Source of the DNA: Treponema sp.
Lineage (GTDB): Bacteria > Spirochaetota > Spirochaetia > Treponematales > Treponemataceae
DNA length: 64,000 bases
Assembly: GCA_016286365.1 (NCBI GenBank)
Contig: JAEESN010000001.1
Location: 248,001 to 312,000 of the forward strand
Reading direction: 5' to 3'
Under the pieces are notes generated by a model that saw nothing but the letters and a program-made list of their open reading frames with translations, searched no databases and had not been told where the DNA came from. Below, piece after piece: positions 33,024-41,669 of this stretch. The translations under genes and the position numbers were made by a program. How positions within the stretch are numbered: position 1 is the first letter of the stretch; each line of letters begins with the position of its first letter.

Positions 33024-34691
33024 ATGAATGAAGTATGGAGTGTGTGGTTTTTAATCGGCGCAGCACTTGTATTTTTTATGCAGTGCGGATTTGCAATGGT
33101 AGAAACCGGTTTTACAAGAGCGAAGAATGCAGGAAACATCATCATGAAAAACCTGATGGACTTCTGTATCGGAACTCCTATGTTTATGCTGCTCGGATTC
33201 GGGCTGATGATGAGTGAAAATTATTTCTTTGGTTTAATCGGTAAACCAAATATGCAGCTTTTTACAAATTTTGCAGAACTTGACTGGTCAAGCTTTGTAT
33301 TCAACTTAGTATTCTGTGCTACTGCCGCAACAATCGTTTCGGGTTCTATGGCAGAAAGAACTAAGTTCAGCGCATACTGTATTTATTCTGCAATCATATC
33401 TGCTGTTGTTTATCCGATCGAAGCAGGATGGGTATGGAACTCACAGGGCTGGCTTGTTGGTCTTGGCTTTGTTGACTTTGCCGGTGGTGCTGCAATCCAC
33501 TCTGTTGGTGGTACAGCTGCTTTAATCGGTGCTATATTCCTTGGTCCACGTATCGGAAAGTATGATTATGATAAGAACGGAAAAGTAACAAAGGTACACG
33601 CAATCCCAGGACACTCTTTGACTCTTGGTGCTCTTGGTACTTTCATCCTCTGGTTCGGATGGTACGGCTTCAACGGTGCTGCATGTACACAGCTTTTGGG
33701 AGTAGGTGGACTTGCTGCTGTATTCACAACAACAACAATTGCTCCTGCTGTTGCCGCTGTAACAACAATGATCTTTACATGGATTAAGAACGGTAAGCCT
33801 GATGTTTCTATGACACTCAACGCTTCTCTTGCTGGTCTTGTTGCTATCACTCCTACCTGTGCTACTGTTGATGCTCTTGGTGCAAGTATAATCGGTATTG
33901 TTGCCGGTATTATCGTAGTGCTTGTTGTTGAACTTCTTGATCTTAAGCTCCACATTGATGACCCTGTTGGTGCTGTAGCTGTTCACCTTGCAAACGGTAT
34001 CTGGGGTACTTTATCTGATGGTCTTTTCAACGTCGAAAGCGGTTTATTCTACGGCGGCGGATTAAAGCATCTTGGAGTTCAGGCTCTTGGAGAGTTTAGT
34101 ATTGTTACATGGACAACCGTATGTATGATTATCACATTCGGATTGATTAAAAAGCTGCACGGTCTTAGAGCAAGCCGCGAAGAAGAAATTGTCGGACTTG
34201 ATAAACTTGAACACGGAATTGATTCAAGTTATGCAGGATTCATCATGGCTCCTCAGGTACTCGGCGGAGATTCTTCTTCTGATGGAAGTGTTCCTATGGA
34301 AAAGGCTGTTCCTGTTGCTAAGGCTACAAGTCATCCTAAGGCTAAGTTCCACATGGTTACAATCATCACACGTCAGAGCAAGTTCGACGAGCTCAAGAGC
34401 GCAATGAACGACATCAACGTAACTGGTATGACTGTAACAAACGTTCTTGGTTGCGGGGTTCAGCACGGAAACGTACAGAAGTATCGTGGTGTAGAAATGG
34501 ATATGACTCTGTTACCAAAAGTTAAGGTTGATATCGTAGTAAGCGAAGTTCCTGTTGACCTTGTTGTAACAGCCGCTAAGGAAGTCCTTTACACCGGCCA
34601 CATCGGAGACGGAAAGATTTTCGTATACGACGTTCAGAACGTAGTTAAAGTAAGAACCGGCGAAGAAGGCTACGAAGCCCTGCAAGATTAA
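33024..34691 (+). CDS. amt: ammonium transporter fused to a PII (GlnK-like) domain
   Basis: 555 aa. Residues 1-~400 are an Amt channel with about eleven spans; conserved pieces are GGAAIHSVGGTAALIGAIFL, GPR, the pore-His segments HAIPGHSLTLGALGTFILWF and VHLANGIWGTL. After a linker, residues ~440-555 form a PII domain: FHMVTIITRQSKFDELKSAM, the T-loop GCGVQHGNVQKYRGVEM, LLPKVKVDIVV, and the C-loop IGDGKIFVYDVQNVVKVRTG. Normally Amt and GlnK are separate and GlnK plugs the channel when nitrogen is rich. Here the gate is tethered. AGGAGGTACTCT precedes the ATG. Confidence 0.95.
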   Translation: MNEVWSVWFLIGAALVFFMQCGFAMVETGFTRAKNAGNIIMKNLMDFCIGTPMFMLLGFGLMMSENYFFGLIGKPNMQLFTNFAELDWSSFVFNLVFCATAATIVSGSMAERTKFSAYCIYSAIISAVVYPIEAGWVWNSQGWLVGLGFVDFAGGAAIHSVGGTAALIGAIFLGPRIGKYDYDKNGKVTKVHAIPGHSLTLGALGTFILWFGWYGFNGAACTQLLGVGGLAAVFTTTTIAPAVAAVTTMIFTWIKNGKPDVSMTLNASLAGLVAITPTCATVDALGASIIGIVAGIIVVLVVELLDLKLHIDDPVGAVAVHLANGIWGTLSDGLFNVESGLFYGGGLKHLGVQALGEFSIVTWTTVCMIITFGLIKKLHGLRASREEEIVGLDKLEHGIDSSYAGFIMAPQVLGGDSSSDGSVPMEKAVPVAKATSHPKAKFHMVTIITRQSKFDELKSAMNDINVTGMTVTNVLGCGVQHGNVQKYRGVEMDMTLLPKVKVDIVVSEVPVDLVVTAAKEVLYTGHIGDGKIFVYDVQNVVKVRTGEEGYEALQD

Positions 34692-34698
34692 GCCTAAA

Positions 34699-34750
34699 AT
34701 AGCAAATCCGTTAAAAACGACAGTCCATCGGGACTGTCGTTTAGGATTTA
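34699..34750 (+). repeat. hairpin repeat, GTTAA...TTTAGG type
   Basis: AAATCCGTTAAAAACGACAGTCC paired with GGACTGTCGTTTAGGATTT, directly after the amt stop. It has the same asymmetric stem (GTTAA against TTTAGG) as the next copy and as the inserts inside three attC sites. Confidence 0.65.
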
Positions 34751-34786
34751 CACAAGAACGGCTAGCGAGATTTATCGAGCGGCTAA

Positions 34787-34852
34787 AATCGAAGAACCGT
34801 TAAAAAGTGAGCTGCGACAACGGGTCACTTTAGGTTCATCGAAAGAACGCCT
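34787..34852 (+). repeat. hairpin repeat, GTTAA...TTTAGG type, long copy
   Basis: ATCGAAGAACCGTTAAAAAG, TGA arm and TCACTTTAGGTTCATCGAAA. The flanks ATCGAAGA and TCATCGAAA match those of the attC inserts at 17344, 19130 and 20626. The remaining DNA of 34692-35058 holds the terminator and the asnB leader only. Confidence 0.7.
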
Positions 34853-34892
34853 GGGCGGCGAGACTATGCGAGCCGCTTGCCGTATAAACATG

Positions 34893-34921
34893 AGCTGAGG
34901 TATTTCCTCGGCTCTTTTTTT
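34893..34921 (+). terminator. intrinsic terminator after amt
   Basis: GAGCTGAGG-tattt-CCTCGGCTC followed by seven T. Confidence 0.8.
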
Positions 34922-34927
34922 ATATGA

Positions 34928-35034
34928 TTGACAAAAATTTTTGATTAAAGTATAACTAAATTATCGACAAAGAGGTCGTAGATATTGTATTTGTGCATAT
35001 CGCACAGAGCCAGTATTTACGACCTCTTTTTTTA
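34928..35034 (+). promoter_or_regulatory. asnB promoter and leader attenuator-like hairpin
   Basis: TTGACA (34928-34933), 17-bp spacer, TATAAC (34951-34956). Leader GACAAAGAGGTCGTAGA (34966-34982) pairs with TTTACGACCTCTTT, then a T run at 35027-35033. The loop contains a small hairpin TGTGC...GCACA. AGGAGG and the ATG follow only 12-25 bp later. Confidence 0.8.
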
Positions 35035-35058
35035 TTACTTGTACAGGAGGAATTGAAA

Positions 35059-36822
35059 ATGTGTGGTTTTGTAGGATGCTTCGATTTGAACAGTGGTAGT
35101 GCTCCGATTGCGGAAGGATTGAAGGAAGAACTTCGGGCACAGGTTCTGGAAATGTCTAAAAAAATACGTCATCGTGGACCGGACTGGAGCGGGGTTTATA
35201 CAGGCAATAATGCAATCTTAAGCCACGAACGTCTTTCCATTGTAGACCCTCTTTCAGGAAAGCAGCCTCTTGTAAGTGACGATGAAAAAATCATTCTGGC
35301 GGCAAACGGAGAAATCTATAATCACAAGGCAATCCGTGCAAAGTTCGAGGGAAAATATAATTTCAGAACTGGAAGTGACTGCGAAGTAATAATTCCTCTT
35401 TATAAAAAATATCGTGAATCAGGCGATTTTACCGCAATGATCGAAGAGCTTTCGGGAATCTTTGCATTTGCACTTTACGATTCTGCCCACGACACATATC
35501 TTATTGCACGCGACGAAATCGGTGTTATTCCTCTTTACCAGGGTTGGGATAAAGCCGGCCGTTATTATGTAGCAAGTGAACTTAAAGCACTCGAAGGTGA
35601 GTGCCAGACAATCGAAGAATTCCCTAATGGAAGTTATCTGTACGGTAAGGATGATGGAAAACCTGTTCGCTGGTATAAGCGTGACTGGGAATCTTATGAT
35701 GCAGTAAAAAATGCTCCAAAAGCAACAGATGAAAAGGGAGATGTAATCAATCCTGCTGTAATAGAAAAAGTTCGTAACGGACTTGAATCTGCAGTAAAAG
35801 CACAGCTTATGAGTGATGTTCCATACGGCGTTCTTCTTTCGGGAGGGCTTGATTCATCAATCATTGCTGCAGTAACACAGAAGTTCAGTAAAAAACGAAT
35901 CGAAACAGACAGTAAGGAAGCTGCATGGTGGCCACAGTTACACAGTTTTGCAGTCGGACTCGAAGGTTCTCCAGACCTCATCGCTGCACAGAAAGCGGCA
36001 GACTACATCGGAACCGTTCACCACGAAGTACACTTTACGATTCAGGAAGCACTGGATGCCTTACCTGATGTAATTTACCACATAGAAACTTACGACATCA
36101 CAACAGTTCGTGCATCTACACCGATGTACCTTCTGGCACGCGTAATCAAATCTATGGGAATTAAAATGGTTTTAAGCGGCGAGGGTAGTGATGAACTTTT
36201 TGGCGGATACCTTTACTTTCACAAGGCACCAAATGCTCAGGAGTTCCACGAGGAACTTGTCAGAAAAATGAGTAAGCTTCACCTTTACGACTGTCTTCGT
36301 GCAAACAAGTCTCTTATGGCATGGGGTGTAGAAGGTCGTGTTCCATTCCTCGATAAAGATTTTATTGATATTGCAATGGGATTAAACCCAAGCGATAAGA
36401 TGAATATCCGTCTTTCTGATGGCAAACAGAGAATGGAAAAATGGATTTTGCGTAAGGCATTTGAAGATCTTCTTCCGGAAAGCATTGCCTGGAGACAGAA
36501 GGAACAATTCAGTGATGGTGTAGGTTATAACTGGATTGATACCCTTAAAAAGATGACGGAAGAAAAAGTAAGCGATGCAGAGTTTGCACGACGCGAAAAC
36601 CGTTTCCCAGTAAATCCTCCAAAGACAAAAGAGGAATATTACTACCGCGAAATCTATTCAAGACTTTTCCCAAGCGACAGCGCAGCACGATGTGTACCAC
36701 ACGAAGCAGGAGTTGCATGTTCTACAGCAAAAGCACTTGAATGGGATGCTGCATGGAAAAACATGGACGAACCAAGCGGACGTGCCATCGGAGGCGTTCA
36801 CAACGATGCTTATAAAAAATAG
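35059..36822 (+). CDS. asnB: asparagine synthetase (glutamine-hydrolysing)
   Basis: 587 aa. It makes asparagine from aspartate, ATP and glutamine. N-terminal class II amidotransferase domain: nucleophile Cys2 in MCGFVGCF, RHRGPDWSG, SHERLSIVDPLSGKQPL, ANGEIYNH. C-terminal synthetase domain: PPi loop LLSGGLDSSIIAAV, and VLSGEGSDELFGGY. The start at 35059 (ACAGGAGGAATTGAAA) places Cys at position 2, which the enzyme needs; the longer frame from 34993 would not and is leader sequence. Confidence 0.97.
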   Translation: MCGFVGCFDLNSGSAPIAEGLKEELRAQVLEMSKKIRHRGPDWSGVYTGNNAILSHERLSIVDPLSGKQPLVSDDEKIILAANGEIYNHKAIRAKFEGKYNFRTGSDCEVIIPLYKKYRESGDFTAMIEELSGIFAFALYDSAHDTYLIARDEIGVIPLYQGWDKAGRYYVASELKALEGECQTIEEFPNGSYLYGKDDGKPVRWYKRDWESYDAVKNAPKATDEKGDVINPAVIEKVRNGLESAVKAQLMSDVPYGVLLSGGLDSSIIAAVTQKFSKKRIETDSKEAAWWPQLHSFAVGLEGSPDLIAAQKAADYIGTVHHEVHFTIQEALDALPDVIYHIETYDITTVRASTPMYLLARVIKSMGIKMVLSGEGSDELFGGYLYFHKAPNAQEFHEELVRKMSKLHLYDCLRANKSLMAWGVEGRVPFLDKDFIDIAMGLNPSDKMNIRLSDGKQRMEKWILRKAFEDLLPESIAWRQKEQFSDGVGYNWIDTLKKMTEEKVSDAEFARRENRFPVNPPKTKEEYYYREIYSRLFPSDSAARCVPHEAGVACSTAKALEWDAAWKNMDEPSGRAIGGVHNDAYKK

Positions 36823-36841
36823 TAGTTCTTTTTAGTACTAC

Positions 36842-36950
36842 TTGACTATATTTATAAAAATTTATTATTATTAAATAACTGAAAACGGCAAAGAGGTCGT
36901 AGATAAAGTTTCACTGATGGTGAAATTTTGTCTACGGCCTCTTTTTTTTC
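36842..36950 (+). promoter_or_regulatory. gltB promoter and leader attenuator-like hairpin
   Basis: TTGACT (36842-36847), 18-bp spacer, TATTAT (36866-36871). Leader GGCAAAGAGGTCGTAGA (36887-36903) pairs with TCTACGGCCTCTTT, then eight T. The inner loop forms TTTCAC-TGAT-GGTGAAA. The gltB ATG is 11 bp beyond the T run. Confidence 0.8.
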
Positions 36951-36960
36951 GAGGTTAAAA

Positions 36961-39900
36961 ATGAAAACTTTATACGAACCATCTTTTGAACATGATAACT
37001 GCGGTATTGGAGCAGTTGTAAACATTGACGGTACTAAGTCACACAAAATTGTTGATAATGCCCTTAGCATTGTTGAAAAACTTGAGCACCGTGCCGGTAA
37101 AGATGCCAGCGGTGAAACTGGTGATGGAGTTGGAATTCTTGTTCAGATAAGCCATGAGTTTTTTAAAAAGACAGCACAAGATTTTGTGGGAAACCTTGAA
37201 GAAAGAGAATACGGAATCGGACAGTTCTTTTTTCCTTCCAGCGGAGAATGTGAATCAGAAAAGAAACGCTTCGAAGCATGCGTAAAAGCAGAAAAACTTA
37301 AGTTCCTTGGCTGGCGTAAAGTTCCTGTAAATGCAGACGTTCTTGGTAAAAAAGCCCGTGACTGTATGCCGAAAATCTGGCAGGCATTCATTGAAAAACC
37401 TGAGACCTGCGAGAAAGGGATTGATTTTGACCGCCGTCTTTATATTGTACGCCGTGAATTTGAAAAGGCTGACACAACTCACAAAACCTATGTATGTTCT
37501 TTGAGTTCCCGTACAATCGTTTATAAGGGAATGTTTCTGGTTCATGAACTTCGCACTTTCTACAGCGATTTACAGTCTTCTGAATACGAATCATCTCTTG
37601 CAATCGTACATTCGCGCTTTTCTACTAATACTCAGCCAAGCTGGCAGCGCGCTCATCCAAATCGCTTTATTGCACATAACGGAGAAATCAACACAATCCG
37701 CGGAAACGTAGACAGAATGCTTGCCCGCGAAGAAACCGTAAAATCAACAAAGCTCGATAAAGCTCAGATGGAAAAAATCCTTCCTGCAGTAGATACAACC
37801 GGTTCTGACTCGGCAATGCTCGACAACACACTTGAGTTCCTTTTGATGAACGGAGTTCCTCTTCCACTTGCAGTAATGATGTGTATCCCAGAGCCATGGA
37901 AACACGACGATAACATGGTTCAGAATAAAAAAGATTTCTATCACTACTGGGCAACAATGATGGAAAGCTGGGATGGACCTGCCGCAATCTTATTCAGTGA
38001 TGGTGATATCCTTGGTGCAACACTGGACAGAAACGGACTACGCCCAAGCCGATACTACATCACAAAGGATGGAATGCTCATTTTATCGAGCGAAGTCGGT
38101 GTTCTTGATATTCCGGAAGAAAACATAAAAATAAAATCACGCCTTCAACCAGGACGCATTTTACTCGTAGATACAGTTCAGAAAAAAATAATCAGCGATG
38201 AAGAATGTAAGAACATGTATGCTTCAAGTCATCCATACGGTGAATGGCTTGATATGAATCTTGTTCACCTTGCAGACCTTAAAATTCCGAACAAAAAAAT
38301 TCCTGTATTTACACAGGACGAAAGAAACATCATGTACCGTGCGTTCGGATGGAATTACGAAGACGTAAACGAAATGATTTTACCTATGGCAAAAAATGGT
38401 GTTGAACCGACTGCAAGTATGGGTGTTGATACTCCTCTTGCCGTAATGAGCGAAAAACATCAGAGCCTTTTCAGTTATTTTAAGCAACTTTTTGCTCAGG
38501 TTACAAACCCTCCGATTGACAGTCTTCGTGAAAAAATCGTTACAGATACAACTGTCTATGTTGGAAAAGACGGAAACCTCTTAGAGCCTGTAGCTAATAA
38601 CTGCCGCGTACTCGAAATAAATAATCCGATTTTGACCGGAACTGATTTAATCAAAATTGCAGCATTAAACCAGCCGGGCTTAAAAGCAAAGACAATTTCT
38701 ATTTTATTTGAACAGAATCTGGAAGCTGCTTTGGATAATTTGTTCAAGCAGATTGATGCCGCTTATGCAGAAGGCTATAACATCATCATCTTAAGCGACC
38801 GTGGCGTAGATAAGACTTATGCCGCAATTCCTGCAATCCTTGCAACCTCCGCTGTAGAACAGTACTTAATCAGAACTAAAAAAAGAACTGCCGTTTCCAT
38901 CATCCTCGAAACTGCAGAAGTACGCGATGTTCACCAGTCGGCAATGTGTTTAAGTTATGGTGCACGTGCAATCAATCCATATCTTGCACACGAGGCAATT
39001 GCAGAACTGATTGACCAGAAGCTTTTGGACAAGGATTATCACACTGCAATCGACGATTACAACAAAGCAATCATAAACGGAATTGTAAAGATTGCTGCAA
39101 AGATGGGTATCTCTACAATCCAGTCTTACCAGTCGGCACAGATTTTTGAAGCAGTAGGAATTGCATCTGATGTTGTAGAAAAATACTTTACAAATACAGT
39201 GAGCCGTGTTGGTGGTGTGAGCCTTAAAGAAATAGAAGAAGATGTAAAATATCATCACGATCAGGGATTTGATCCAGCCGGTCTTACAGTAAACACTCAT
39301 CTTGATTCTGTCGGAAACCACAAATTACGCCGTGGACCAAATGCAGAAAGCCATCTTTATAATCCTGAAACTATCGTAGCACTCCAGCAGTCTACACGTA
39401 ACGGAGACTATGCACGCTTTAAGGAATACACTGCGTTAGTCGACGATAATGCTCATCCACACACTTTACGTGCAATGCTTGATTTTAATTTCCCTAGTGA
39501 CGGCGGCATTTCGATAGATGATGTTGAACCTGTAGAACAGATTGTTCAGCGCTTTAAGACAGGCGCTATGAGTTACGGTTCTATCAGCGAAGAAGCACAT
39601 AAGTGTATGGCTGCAGCGATGAATCATCTTCACGGAAAATCAAACTCGGGCGAAGGTGGAGAAAAACCTGTACGCCTAGGAACTGAATATAACTCTGCAA
39701 TCAAACAGGTTGCATCGGGACGTTTTGGTGTTACAGAAGAATATCTTTTAAGCGCCCGCGAAATTCAAATCAAGATGGCACAGGGAGCAAAGCCTGGAGA
39801 AGGCGGACACTTACCTGGTAAAAAAGTTTACCCATGGATTGCGAAGACAAGATACGCAACTCCTGGTGTAGCACTTATTTCGCCACCACCTCACCACGAT

Positions 39901-41559
39901 ATTTATTCTATCGAAGATTTAGCACAGCTCATATACGATCTTAAAAACGCAAACCGCGAGGCCCGCATAAGCGTAAAGCTGGTTAGCGAAGCGGGAGTCG
40001 GTACAATTGCAGCAGGTGTTGCAAAAGCCGGTGCACAGGTTATTTTGATTTCCGGTCACGACGGCGGAACTGGTGCTGCTCCAATTTCGTCTATTCACCA
40101 CGCAGGTCTTCCTTGGGAACTTGGTCTTGCAGAAACACACCAGACTTTGATCCAGAATGGTCTTCGCGGACGAGTTGTAATCGAGACAGACGGTAAACTC
40201 ATGAGCGGACGCGATGTTGTAATTGCAGCCCTCCTTGGTGCCGAAGAATTCGGTTTTGCAACAGCCCCTCTTATCACAATGGGCTGTTCAATGATGCGCG
40301 TATGCCAGCTCGATACATGTCCTTTTGGTGTTGCAACACAAAACGAAAAGCTCCGTGCAAAGTTCCCGGGAAAGCCTGAATACGTAGAAAACTTTATGAA
40401 GTTCATTGCACAGGAAATGCGTGAGCTTATGGCAAAGCTTGGCGTACACTCGGTAGAAGAACTCTGCGGAAGAACAGATTTACTCAAGCTTAAAGATAAG
40501 CAGGGATTCAAGCGTGCCGGTCTTGTAGACATGAGCCGTGTTCTTGCAACCTCGGTTTCTGAATCTTCAAAAGCCGCTTTCGGCGACTGGAAAAAAGACC
40601 GCTCGCTCTATGATTTTAAACTCGAAAAAACAATAGATGAAAAATCTCTGCTTCCGTGGTTTAACGGGGGCGTTACGGGGGCCAAGCCCCCGTTAGAAGG
40701 GGTAGTGGACAAGACCGGAGCAAAGCGAGGACTTGGGAACGAGGGGGAGACTTCCCCCATCAGAATTCAGTCGACAGACAGAACTGTGGGAACCATTCTT
40801 GGAAGCGAGATTCAGAAAAAATTCGGAAACACGCTTTCGGACGACACATATACGGTACACTTTGAAGGAGGAGCGGGACAGAGCTTTGGTGCATTTATTC
40901 CAAAGGGACTTACATTAAGACTCAAAGGAGATGCAAATGACGCATTTGGTAAGGGCTTGAGCGGTGGAAAGCTTGTTCTTACAAAACCGGAAAGCTTTGA
41001 CGGAAAAGCAGACAGCAATATCATCGTTGGTAACGTAGCTCTCTTTGGTGCAACAAGCGGTTCTGCATTTATAAACGGTGTAGCAGGGGAACGCTTCTGT
41101 GTACGTAACTCGGGAGCGACTGTCGTAGCAGAAGGATGTGGTGACCACGGTCTTGAATACATGACTGGCGGTACAGCAGTAATCCTTGGTCCTACCGGTA
41201 AAAATCTTGCTGCCGGAATGAGCGGTGGTGTTGCTTATGTTCTGGACGAAAATCATGACCTTTACAAACGCATGAACCACGAGCTTGTAAAGATGTATGC
41301 CTTAGACGATGAAACAACAACCCTGCAGGGCACAACCGACGAAGCCCGCCTTCAGAAGCTTATAAGTGAGCATGCAAAGGAAACAGGAAGTAAGCGCGCT
41401 AAAGAAATCCTTTCTGATTGGGAGCATTACAAGCTTTGTTTTAAGAAAATCATCCCGAACGATTATCTTAAAATCATGAAAGAGATTGCCCTTGAAGAAA
41501 AGGCCGGAACTGAACACGAAGAAGCAGTCCTCAACGCATTCCGAAAGGCAACTGCTTAA
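36961..41559 (+). CDS. gltB: glutamate synthase large subunit
   Basis: 1532 aa, normal length for the bacterial large subunit. It converts 2-oxoglutarate and glutamine to two glutamates with GltD. The class II amidotransferase domain begins at EHDNCGIG (Cys becomes N-terminal after propeptide cleavage). The central domain is followed by the FMN/synthase domain with SNSGEGGEKPVRLGTEYN, the [3Fe-4S] cysteines CSMMRVCQLDTCPFGVATQ and GGTGAAPISS. The C-terminal GXGXG helix contains EGGAGQSFGAF and SGGKLVL. Residues ~1235-1268 are the translated palindromic element (copy B), in the linker before the GXGXG domain. The start at 36961 has CGAGG upstream. Confidence 0.97.
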   Translation: MKTLYEPSFEHDNCGIGAVVNIDGTKSHKIVDNALSIVEKLEHRAGKDASGETGDGVGILVQISHEFFKKTAQDFVGNLEEREYGIGQFFFPSSGECESEKKRFEACVKAEKLKFLGWRKVPVNADVLGKKARDCMPKIWQAFIEKPETCEKGIDFDRRLYIVRREFEKADTTHKTYVCSLSSRTIVYKGMFLVHELRTFYSDLQSSEYESSLAIVHSRFSTNTQPSWQRAHPNRFIAHNGEINTIRGNVDRMLAREETVKSTKLDKAQMEKILPAVDTTGSDSAMLDNTLEFLLMNGVPLPLAVMMCIPEPWKHDDNMVQNKKDFYHYWATMMESWDGPAAILFSDGDILGATLDRNGLRPSRYYITKDGMLILSSEVGVLDIPEENIKIKSRLQPGRILLVDTVQKKIISDEECKNMYASSHPYGEWLDMNLVHLADLKIPNKKIPVFTQDERNIMYRAFGWNYEDVNEMILPMAKNGVEPTASMGVDTPLAVMSEKHQSLFSYFKQLFAQVTNPPIDSLREKIVTDTTVYVGKDGNLLEPVANNCRVLEINNPILTGTDLIKIAALNQPGLKAKTISILFEQNLEAALDNLFKQIDAAYAEGYNIIILSDRGVDKTYAAIPAILATSAVEQYLIRTKKRTAVSIILETAEVRDVHQSAMCLSYGARAINPYLAHEAIAELIDQKLLDKDYHTAIDDYNKAIINGIVKIAAKMGISTIQSYQSAQIFEAVGIASDVVEKYFTNTVSRVGGVSLKEIEEDVKYHHDQGFDPAGLTVNTHLDSVGNHKLRRGPNAESHLYNPETIVALQQSTRNGDYARFKEYTALVDDNAHPHTLRAMLDFNFPSDGGISIDDVEPVEQIVQRFKTGAMSYGSISEEAHKCMAAAMNHLHGKSNSGEGGEKPVRLGTEYNSAIKQVASGRFGVTEEYLLSAREIQIKMAQGAKPGEGGHLPGKKVYPWIAKTRYATPGVALISPPPHHDIYSIEDLAQLIYDLKNANREARISVKLVSEAGVGTIAAGVAKAGAQVILISGHDGGTGAAPISSIHHAGLPWELGLAETHQTLIQNGLRGRVVIETDGKLMSGRDVVIAALLGAEEFGFATAPLITMGCSMMRVCQLDTCPFGVATQNEKLRAKFPGKPEYVENFMKFIAQEMRELMAKLGVHSVEELCGRTDLLKLKDKQGFKRAGLVDMSRVLATSVSESSKAAFGDWKKDRSLYDFKLEKTIDEKSLLPWFNGGVTGAKPPLEGVVDKTGAKRGLGNEGETSPIRIQSTDRTVGTILGSEIQKKFGNTLSDDTYTVHFEGGAGQSFGAFIPKGLTLRLKGDANDAFGKGLSGGKLVLTKPESFDGKADSNIIVGNVALFGATSGSAFINGVAGERFCVRNSGATVVAEGCGDHGLEYMTGGTAVILGPTGKNLAAGMSGGVAYVLDENHDLYKRMNHELVKMYALDDETTTLQGTTDEARLQKLISEHAKETGSKRAKEILSDWEHYKLCFKKIIPNDYLKIMKEIALEEKAGTEHEEAVLNAFRKATA
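40664..40763. repeat. GC-rich palindromic element, copy B (in frame inside gltB)
   Basis: The reverse complement of copy A (1821-1945), without A's extra hairpin. It begins ACGGGGGCGTTACGGGGG and ends GAGGGGGAGACTTCCCCCAT. It is read through as about 33 residues (GGVTGAKPPLEGVVDKTGAK RGLGNEGETSP) between LLPWFN and IRIQSTDRTVG, a stretch where other GltB proteins have only a short linker. Confidence 0.85.
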
Positions 41560-41612
41560 ACTTGTCAAAACGAATAAAAAATAAACGCATAAAACCGGGT
41601 ACATAAAAACAA

Positions 41613-41656
41613 GGAGCTTTGCAGTTTTTTTTAATTGCAAGGCTCTTTTTTTTATA
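41613..41656 (+). terminator. terminator-like hairpin between gltB and the LuxR gene
   Basis: GGAGCTTTGCA...TGCAAGGCTC followed by nine T. It ends gltB transcripts; since it begins ACAAGGAGC it may also be a leader hairpin of the LuxR-type gene 15 bp further on. No clear promoter is visible between gltB and it. Confidence 0.65.
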
Positions 41657-41669
41657 ATAAAATTATTAT

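Noticed and set aside
33522-33986. Long antisense frames inside amt
   Set aside because: They are shadows of a strongly conserved plus-strand gene and have no start signals.
40733-40918. Small plus-strand frame inside gltB (GTRGRLPPSEF)
   Set aside because: It is another frame of the palindromic element, not a gene.
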